The translations under genes were made by a program, and so were the position numbers. 64,000 nucleotides of DNA from Anniella stebbinsi (lineage: Eukaryota; Chordata; Lepidosauria; Squamata; Anniellidae), in contig JARDYH010000001.1 in NCBI GenBank assembly GCA_029215795.1, forward strand, positions 398,263,154 to 398,327,153, given 5' to 3'. How positions within the stretch are numbered: the stretch's first letter is position 1; every line of letters starts with the position of its first letter. Shown here one piece after another: positions 57,246 through 64,000 of the stretch. Below the pieces are notes generated by a model. The model had not been told where the DNA came from. It did not search any database and saw only the letters and a list, made by a program, of their open reading frames with translations.

Positions 57246-58338
57246 CTTGTTATGTGTAGGTCTTCAATCAAGGCTTGACTGAATGTAAGTTGGTTCATTA
57301 GAAATAGTCTCTGCAAGCTTATCTCTGGCCCCCTTTAGATGGATTCCGTTTGACGCCTGTTCCTCCGATTATGCGCATCTTCTCGGAAGCGCTTTATCGT
57401 AAATGCTTGTATGCAGGAGGTAATTGAGCACTCAACAGGTGACCTTACCGGTTGTTTCAAATGCGCTTTACAAGTAGTTAATGCGGAGAATCGCTTGTTC
57501 ACATAGGCAAAATGCGCTTTAATGGCCGGAGCAAAATAAAACTCGCTATTTAACGTGCATTCGATAATGCGCATAATCGGAGAGAAAACACACCTCTACG
57601 CCCGATTTGTGCTCCGTTCTTGTAGAGGTAAATTTTTTAATGCGCCTTGAAAGAGCTTTAAATGCCTCTTGTAGAGGCAGCCTCTGTCAGAGGTTCTCAC
57701 GGGAGTAGCTCTCTCACTCCATTTCATGGCCTTGCAGCTGTAGCAGGTTTCCCTGAGAACCTGGATTTGGTATAATGGAGGGGGCCACTCAGATTGTAGC
57801 ATCATCATAGTGGGTGAAGCAATCCTGCCCTGTTGGCACATGGGCATGGTTTACAGGTCAGAGGACCTGTCTGTCAAGTGGCTTTGAATAGGCCAGGCCT
57901 CCGGTCTATAAGAGGGGGAGGGGGCAAGGCTGAAAAGGCCTTGCTAGAGATCTTCCTTTGATGCAAGGCCTGAAACCCCTCTTCTTTGGATTCAATCTGT
58001 TTTGCAAAATTGGAAGCACTCTACACATGCTCTCTCTCTCTATTTGGACTCTGGATTTTCTAAGGATTGTGCCATGGAAAGTACTGGGAGGCGGGATTGT
58101 TCCACCCACTACGATGATGCTACAATCTGACTGACAGCTTCCAAGAGTGACCCCCTCCATTGTACCAAATCCAGGTTCTCAGGTAAACCTGCTACAACTG
58201 CAAGGCCACAACAGGGAGTGAGAGAGCTACTCCCATGAAAACCTCTGACAGAGATAAGCTTGCAGAGACTATTTCTAATTAATCAACTTACATTCAATCA
58301 AGGCCTCCAGCCTTGATTGAATACCTACACATGGCAAC
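57246..58338. mobile_element. Large foldback element interrupted by a family B copy
   Basis: The left arm (57246-57326 and 57683-57832) and right arm (58088-58338) are inverted copies: GAAATAGTCTCTGCAAGCTT faces AAGCTTGCAGAGACTATTTC, and CAGATTGTAGCATCATCATA faces ACGATGATGCTACAATCTG. The loop is about 255 bp. Without the nested element the whole is about 737 bp. No coding capacity is seen, and the superfamily and target duplication are undetermined. Confidence 0.7.
57327..57682 (-). mobile_element. Family B miniature DNA transposon, copy B5 (nested)
   Basis: A 356-bp copy nearly equal in length to B1, inserted in the left arm of the foldback. It runs GGCCCCC to GGCAGCC and is flanked by TCT on both sides. 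The right arm holds the uninterrupted site (in reverse, ATCTCTGTCAGAGG), so a 3-bp target duplication is directly supported. Confidence 0.78.
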
Positions 58339-59226
58339 CCTATTCCTTGTGGTCACTCACAACATCTCCAGAGGTGGGGAAGATGGAGAAGGCACCAGTG
58401 GTTAATGGGTTTCTTGGGCAGGGATGTAGAGGAAGATGATTTATTCATTCCCTTTACACACATTTTCATCACCATACATCCTCACCTTTGACATTTTACG
58501 GCTGGGTTGCAGCGTGATGTTGCTGCTGTGCCATAAGAAATGTTGCCCGAACAGAACTCTCTTGTGGGGATCGTGTTCTGTAATACTGATCTCTTCATTG
58601 TTGCAATTCCAGAGAGATACAGAAAACTTATCAAGCAAAGGCTTTAATTAATATTAGAATACTGTGGTGGCAATTAACATGAGCACTGTAATTTTCTCGA
58701 GTGGAAGAGGGGATTACTGAGTGTTTACATGATCACAAGGGAAAAATACTTATGTTATGCTGGTAACATATGGCTCTGTGCACGACCCTTTAATGTGAAT
58801 TGACAGTATGCAATTTATGGAAATTACAGCACTCCTTTTTGCAGAGAATAATAACATTTCAAAGAGAGAAAAACTAGACAAAATTTTGGAGACTGAGCAC
58901 TTGGATGAGGAACAGAGGGATCAAAAGGAACCAGCTAAGATCCAGAATGTTCTTATTTAAGGGCTTTCAGCTAATTGGAAAAGCTGGCTGAAAACTAGCC
59001 AGGTATGAAGGAAGTTCAATCGCCCGTCGATAGCATTTGTTGGTAGGAGGCTAATCTCGTGGGATGGCTGAACGGAAATCTCTTCTAGAGAGCCACTCAA
59101 AACTTTGGACCCTTGTGTCCAAATTATGGGATGTCTGTGATCAACATGTACCTTCCAACTTCAAAATACAATTTGCAGCTCAATTACAACATTAAAAAGC
59201 GTGCATCTCTATATATTCCCATTTAG
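58339..59226. other. MYZAP intron 8, unrecognised end part
   Basis: Unique-looking AT-rich sequence; no supported feature. Confidence 0.45.
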
Positions 59227-59312
59227 GAACGCCATCAACTACATAAACAACTAATGGAGTATGAAATGCAACTACGTGGAGCAAATCTTCACAGCCAGCC
59301 AGGCAGACATAG
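59227..59312 (+). CDS. MYZAP: MYZAP exon 9
   Basis: An 86-nt exon (residues 317-344 plus a split Arg codon) begins ERHQLHKQLMEYEMQ and continues LRGANLHSQPGRH. The acceptor is TATTCCCATTTAG and the donor GTGAGG. The first half matches human MYZAP. The second half is a poorly conserved linker, so the exact donor is slightly less certain, but the phase fits the next exon. Confidence 0.86.
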
Positions 59313-59879
59313 GTGAGGTTCTGCTTCCTTCTAGGATTCCTGGCGCTCATGAAATATTCCTATTTCTAGCTGATAAAGAATTTTTGGATGAATGTTGTAT
59401 AAGGAGACTCATTCATTTGGAATACATTTTTTTAAAATTCCCATTAGTATACATTAGTATAACAATACAATAAAAATCAAATACATAAAATTAATTAAAA
59501 GAGCATATAAACCAATACAATATCAAGATAACAATCAACACATCTAAAAATTCGTGGTTTAAAATTCATCTGGGTAGGAGATAGGGAAGGGGCCCTGCAG
59601 ACATTCTAAAATAAATCCTTCTATAGCAATTTGTATACATAATTTTTTCAGCTGTAAAATTATGCAACACTTCATTTTAGTCTCCCCTTCATCTTCTTTG
59701 TGAGAAAGATGTTGGATGTTTTTCAAGTGTTAACATGTCTCATAGGTTTTACTTACAGGTGCTTCCTAGGGGTCATCTCCTAATTTGGACAAATTTCCAT
59801 TATGGAACAAGACAGTTGCACTAACATTAGCTTCTCCTCTTAGAAGAATGTCTTCACATACTCCCCCAACCCAAACTGA
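59313..59879. other. MYZAP intron 9, unrecognised part
   Basis: An A-rich stretch at 59460-59550 resembles a LINE tail but lacks diagnostic boxes. Confidence 0.4.
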
Positions 59880-60400
59880 TTTATTTATTTATAATATTTA
59901 TATACCGTTCCACATCTAAAATAGATTCCGGAGCAGTGAACGTAGAAATAAAACAGTAAAAAGATAAAAAGATTAAATCAGCCAATTAAAATAGTTCAAT
60001 TTAAAACAGAATGCTAATAAAAATGGTGGCTGGTCAGTTGAGGAATGCTTCCTGGAAAAGTGTTGTTTTCAGGAGGCACTGGAAGCAGCATAGTGATGGC
60101 GCCTGCCTGACCTCCAGGAGCGGGGAGTTCCAAAGAGAAGGGGCCACCACACTAAAGGCTCTTCTCCTGGTGGACTCCAGTTGGGCCCTAGGTCCATATG
60201 GAACCACCAGGAACATGCCCTCCAGTGACCTTAGTGATGGGCAGGTTGGTAAGGAAGAAAACTCTCAGGTATCCTGATCCCAAGTTGTTTAGGGCTTTGT
60301 ACCCTATTACCAAAACCTTAAACCCGGCCCGGTAGCCAATAGGCAGCCAGTGCAGTTCCCTCAGCAAAGGAGCTGCATGCTGTAAAGGGGCAACTCCTGA
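59880..60400 (-). mobile_element. L2-type LINE 3' end, reversed
   Basis: A tail (TTTATTTATAATATTTATAT, TACCGTTCCACATCTAAAAT) is followed on the minus strand by RRRAFSVVAPSLWNSPLLEV, an RT C-terminal remnant. It is the same subgroup as 9838. Confidence 0.78.
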
Positions 60401-60786
60401 TGAAAGAGATTCGCTTTGATTTCCTGGGAATTACGTTCGGAGAACCATTTACACTTGTTTTGCATGTGCATATTCCTGGCCACTTTTACGGGGATGTTCA
60501 AGTCCTGTAAAGCATGTTTGTATCCGAAAGGGGAAGACGTGAACAAACAAGATGTGGTTGTTATAAATAGCAAAGATAATACAAATTACTTTTTGAGCTT
60601 TCACCTGGAGATTTAAGGGAACATCTTTACAACACCGCAGACAGAATTATCTATACGCCCATCGTAAAGTCTCCCTGGGATTGTGGCACCTTTCATTGGC
60701 AGATCTCTTTTGCTTGGGGAGGGAGGGATTCCTCACATAGACGGCTGCAGAGAAATTAATTTGGTATTTACATATTTTTATGTCAG

Positions 60787-60892
60787 GTCATACCAGTTGG
60801 AGGAGTCTACTACTAGTCTGCGGGAACGAATCAAGCATCTAGATGATATGGTTCTTTGCCAACAGAAGAAAGTCAAGCACATGGTTGAGGAG
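60787..60892 (+). CDS. MYZAP: MYZAP exon 10 (last in window)
   Basis: A 106-nt exon completes the split Arg and adds residues 346-380: SYQLEESTTSLRERIKHLDD, then MVLCQQKKVKHMVEE. The acceptor is TTTTTATGTCAG and the donor GTTAGT, a weaker site. No later MYZAP exon is visible up to 64000. Confidence 0.92.
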
Positions 60893-61685
60893 GTTAGTTA
60901 CAGCATTTTCTTTTGCCCTAAATAACATAGGATCTTGATGTCGAGGTTCTCTTAAGGCAGAGAACGGGAACCTATTGTCAAGTAGATGTTAAGATCCAGA
61001 AGAGAATATTTAAAACAAACGTTATAAATGCTTTTAAAAAAAACAAAATCAAATTGCATTTAAGCCAGAAAGATTGTGCTGAAAAGTTTGATAGCAGGGT
61101 TTTTCACAAATACCTATAGACTAGAAGAAAAATGAAGAATCCCCAATCTTTGAGTTTTCTAAACATATCGTCATTGTTTTTGGTCAACCTGGTAGGTGGA
61201 ACATGAAGCACATGCCTTGATGTGCCAGACATAATTTCTAGTAAATCAAATTGCATTTAAGGTTCATCAGCTGTTATAGCGCTGCAACATATATATAGTG
61301 CTGCAACATATCCACTTGTTGCATTTGCCCATTCTCCAAGCCTGATCAGCCTGATTCCAAAATACTGCATGTCCATACCATGATTACAAACAAATCAGCT
61401 TTGTCAACTGCTCTTAGTTCCTGTTTTAGAGGCTACTTCTTTGTTTTGTTTTCCAAAAGTTTTGCATGATCCCTCCCACTGAAATGGACTTCGCATTGTG
61501 CACCAGGCATTTTACTGTAGACATAGCTGTTTGTGGGAACCAAACTGCCTTCTGTATCCTAGTGATTCAAAGTAGGCAGCAATTTGGGACATCTGCATTG
61601 GTGGGTTTTTGGATAAGAAATGGCATCAAAAGTCGTATTTCCCTTGTCTGTACTTCTTTTGCACCTCAATAAGTACTCTGTCAAC
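60893..61685. other. MYZAP intron 10, unrecognised part
   Basis: No further exon is visible. An ATAT-rich patch lies at 61290-61300. Confidence 0.45.
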
Positions 61686-62095
61686 TAGATTCAAAACCAG
61701 TGTTCACGACGGCACCAAGTTTAGAAGACAATAGGGCACAGAGAGTTATTGGTCCCAGGAGAACATTTAAGGCAACAAGGGAGAGGGCCTTTTCCATGGT
61801 GGCCCCCCAATTATGGAACGATGAGGCACGCCTGGTGCTAACATTGTTATCTTTTCAGCGCCAGGTCAAGACTTTTCTTTTCTCCCAGGCATTTAACAGC
61901 TTATGTTGAGTTTTTAACTGAGCTTTTGGCCTGGCTGAGAGTTTAAAATTGTTTTAAATGTTAGCTGTTTTTTTAAAATATGTTTTCATGGTTTTAAATT
62001 TTGTATGTTGATTTTTAATGTTCAGTCTTTTAATCTTTGTAAACTGTCCAGAGAGCTTCGGCTATGGGGCGGTATATAAATGCAATAAATAAATA
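61686..62095 (+). mobile_element. L2-type LINE 3' end
   Basis: The forward strand encodes a frameshifted RT C-terminus (TRERAFSMVAPQLWNDEARL, RQVKTFLFSQAFN) followed by the tail GGGGCGGTATATAAATGCAA and AATAAATAAAT. Confidence 0.82.
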
Positions 62096-62097
62096 AG

Positions 62098-62465
62098 GCG
62101 CAATCCTATCCAGATGAGCATCAGCCTTGAAACTCGCTTCTCCCACTCTGCATGACTGGCATTTTTGCCTATCTAGCTAGGGCTCTACAGAGGGGGAGGG
62201 AAGGAGGCTGGGGAAAGCCCTTATCCCTACTTCCCCAGTCTCTTCCCTTCCTCGTTTTCTGTTCTCTCTGAGGTCATTTTTGCAACTTTGGAAAGGCAGA
62301 CGGCATGGTTCTCTCAACGCCAACTGTGAGGGGGACGGAGAGAGGGCGGGGAGCTCAGACTCTTGGGTTCGAGGATGGAGTGCTATCTCTGACCTCAGAT
62401 CCAGGAATCCAAACTACCATATCCCTCCCGCCCCCCGATGCTCACTAGGGGCCATAGGATTGCTC
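62098..62465. repeat. Inverted-end repeat (GCGCAATCCTATCC type)
   Basis: GGCGCAATCCTATCC at the left and GGCCATAGGATTGCTC at the right are inverted, about 365 bp apart. It resembles the 46500 family ends with a longer, unrelated centre. Confidence 0.4.
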
Positions 62466-62841
62466 TCCTTAAGGGCGAAACTAACTGGCGGCAAATGTGT
62501 TAACTTGATTATAGTAGATAGGTGTCCTGTCCTATATTACGTTGCTGATGTACAGGGCAAGCACTAACCATTGACAGTTCGTGGTAAACTATGGTTAGCT
62601 CTAAATCAGAAACAGAGAGGTTAGCACTAATCCGGAAGCATGTGAGAGGAAGGATGGAGCATGCATGTTTGCTTACAATCCTGTAAGCCAAGGTTTGAAA
62701 GATAATCAGAACTGAGCTTGTGTTGTTGACTTAAAATAAGAGGATTTTATTTTATTACTAGTGAATGGATTTGAATAGCCCTTAGTTTGGTACAGTGAAG
62801 CCTTCAAGCAAACTTATGCAGCTGTCTGAATTGGACATATT

Positions 62842-63010
62842 GGCTCCGTTCGGAAGACACCTTAAACCGTGGCTGTAATCACGGTGAATAAACCATAATT
62901 AACCACTGTGGTTAAAGCTGTGGTTTAAGGTGTCTTCTGAACATGGCCTGGCTTTCTGGCTTAACCACCATAGTTAAAGCCGTGGTTTAAGGTGTCTTCT
63001 GAACAGGGCC
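62842..63010. mobile_element. hAT-like palindromic element with duplicated right end
   Basis: Left end GGCTCCGTTCGGAAGACACC faces two right ends, each GTTTAAGGTGTCTTCTGAAC (ending at 62948 and 63010). The inner sequence alternates GTGGTTAA and TTAACCAC motifs. No coding capacity. Confidence 0.6.
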
Positions 63011-64000
63011 AGCGTGTCAGCCCTCTCTGAATGAAGCCGTACCCATTGGCATACTTCGGCCTGCCATGGTGTACTCCTATAGCCCCTAAGAGAGGGGTCT
63101 GCCCACTCCATTCTCCAGAGGGGAGCTGCCCCACAGGAGGGCAGAGGCGGAAGGCCTATAACTCTGCTCCTCAGCCTACTAATCCCCCCTGGCTTCAACC
63201 TGTTTCTGCTGCAAAACTATGTGCCAGTTAAGGAAGTCTGCTTTTAGCAGCTGAAGGTGTTACCGCAAGCTTCAACCAGATGCTCACATTTATAGAAATT
63301 GAAATTAATGCAGTTTAAAAAAACAAATTAATCATGGGGTTCACACCCCTAGGGTTTCCTTAGTATGCACGTCAAGTTCCAGTTGTCTAGGATCTGTGAA
63401 CTTGGCGCTATGACACTCATAGACAGACAGGGAGATAGACAAACATCATCTTTTTATCATTATAGATTCCCGAGGGTGAATTAAGGTACTGAAAAAGCCA
63501 CTGTGGTCCAGTGAATTCATGCTTAAACTCAGCCATGGCTTCAGGCAAGCCATTATATATATATTTCTGAGGGTCAAATGGGATATGATGTTAGTGGTTA
63601 AGATGCATGAGAAGCCCCCGTAAAGCCTGAGCAGCCTTGGACCACGAAGAGCAGGGAGGGGGAGTTTAACTCTTTCTCTTCCTGACTGTCCTTCTTTGTG
63701 GCTGCGGTTTTCATAACAAAAAAAAGTGCCTTCATGCAACTAACATCACGTCTAGTTTGGGTCTGAGCCTCCATTCCTGTATCTGCAAAATGAGAATGTT
63801 ATTGCCCTCAGCAGACGGTTTGAGGGAGTGGATGAAGTATGTTGTACCACATTTTGCCTATTAAAAATGGCAACAGATGCTGGGGTGGATACTTTATGTG
63901 CCTGCGAATCTGTAATCTCAATTTTAGCATTTTAGAAGCACAGGTGGTTTTACAATTAAAATGAAAGGATCACCCGCTGTGCGTGGAACATTGACAGATT
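63011..64000. other. MYZAP intron 10, unrecognised
   Basis: No exon or repeat I can support up to the window edge. Confidence 0.45.

Larger units (their letters stand above)
36400..64000 (+). other. MYZAP: MYZAP gene, 5' part (myocardial zonula adherens protein)
   Basis: Ten exons join in frame to 380 residues of myozap; the human protein is about 466 residues, so roughly the last 85 residues lie beyond the window. Myozap is a cytoplasmic coiled-coil protein of cardiac intercalated discs and endothelial junctions that binds desmoplakin and ZO-1 and stimulates Rho-dependent SRF signalling (family knowledge). Recognised segments are ANVCRLRLTLPPE (exon 2), GVVYGVV and VVYGWST (exon 3), YGEYDEM (exon 4), VMREMTRKLYSQYEEK (exon 7) and HLDDMVLCQQKKVKHMVEE (exon 10), all very close to human MYZAP. 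Residues from about 100 onward are coiled coil. In mammals this locus also makes the read-through product GCOM1 with the downstream POLR2M; that gene is not in the window. Confidence 0.93.

Noticed and set aside
56680..57660. Repeated GCGC-rich palindromes resembling a CRISPR or satellite array
   Set aside because: The motifs have no regular spacing or spacers. They belong to two inverted copies of one transposon family.
60893..64000. Further MYZAP exons, or the start of POLR2M
   Set aside because: I looked for the next coiled-coil segment and found no matching frame between plausible splice sites.

Overview
The window is vertebrate nuclear DNA, most likely from a squamate reptile (lizard-like). 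The evidence is short coding exons with GT/AG borders inside long AT-rich introns, and a repeat mix of CR1 and L2-type LINE 3' ends, tRNA-derived SINEs and several families of small non-autonomous DNA transposons. There are no bacterial-type genes, no CRISPR arrays and no intact transposase or reverse transcriptase. The clade is inferred from the repeat style and was not tested by a database search.

Two protein-coding genes lie on the + strand. From 1 to about 24.7 kb is the 3' half of CGNL1 (cingulin-like 1, paracingulin): eleven consecutive exons join in frame into a 500-residue C-terminal coiled-coil rod plus tail, ending at a TAA at 21336-21338. A long, mostly unique stretch with several AATAAA motifs follows and is read as the 3' UTR. 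From about 36.4 kb to the right edge is the 5' part of MYZAP (myocardial zonula adherens protein, myozap): a CpG-rich first exon with the start codon at 36588 and nine further exons, joining in frame into 380 residues. Its last exons lie beyond the window. CGNL1 followed by MYZAP is the order known around human 15q21, which supports both calls. Both proteins are coiled-coil plaque proteins of adherens or tight junctions linked to ZO-1 and Rho signalling. They are neighbours, not an operon.

The 24.7-36.3 kb interval is intergenic. It holds a roughly 1.5-kb decayed L2 LINE, SINE and CR1 fragments and small DNA transposons, with no gene I can support. A near-perfect 311-bp palindromic element (36029-36339) sits immediately upstream of the MYZAP CpG island.

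The most distinctive content is the set of miniature inverted-repeat elements. Family A has GAGCTCCATCACAC termini, target duplications that are TAA where clear, and five copies. Family B has termini like GGGTGCCTCTACAAGA, is unusually rich in ATGCGC motifs, has five copies and makes 3-bp target duplications. A third group has hAT-like GGCYYNGTTC ends. One family B copy is inserted in one arm of a 1.1-kb foldback element whose other arm preserves the empty site, so its borders and target duplication can be read inside this window. I found no convincing new biological system; the value here is the exon models and the small-transposon structures.
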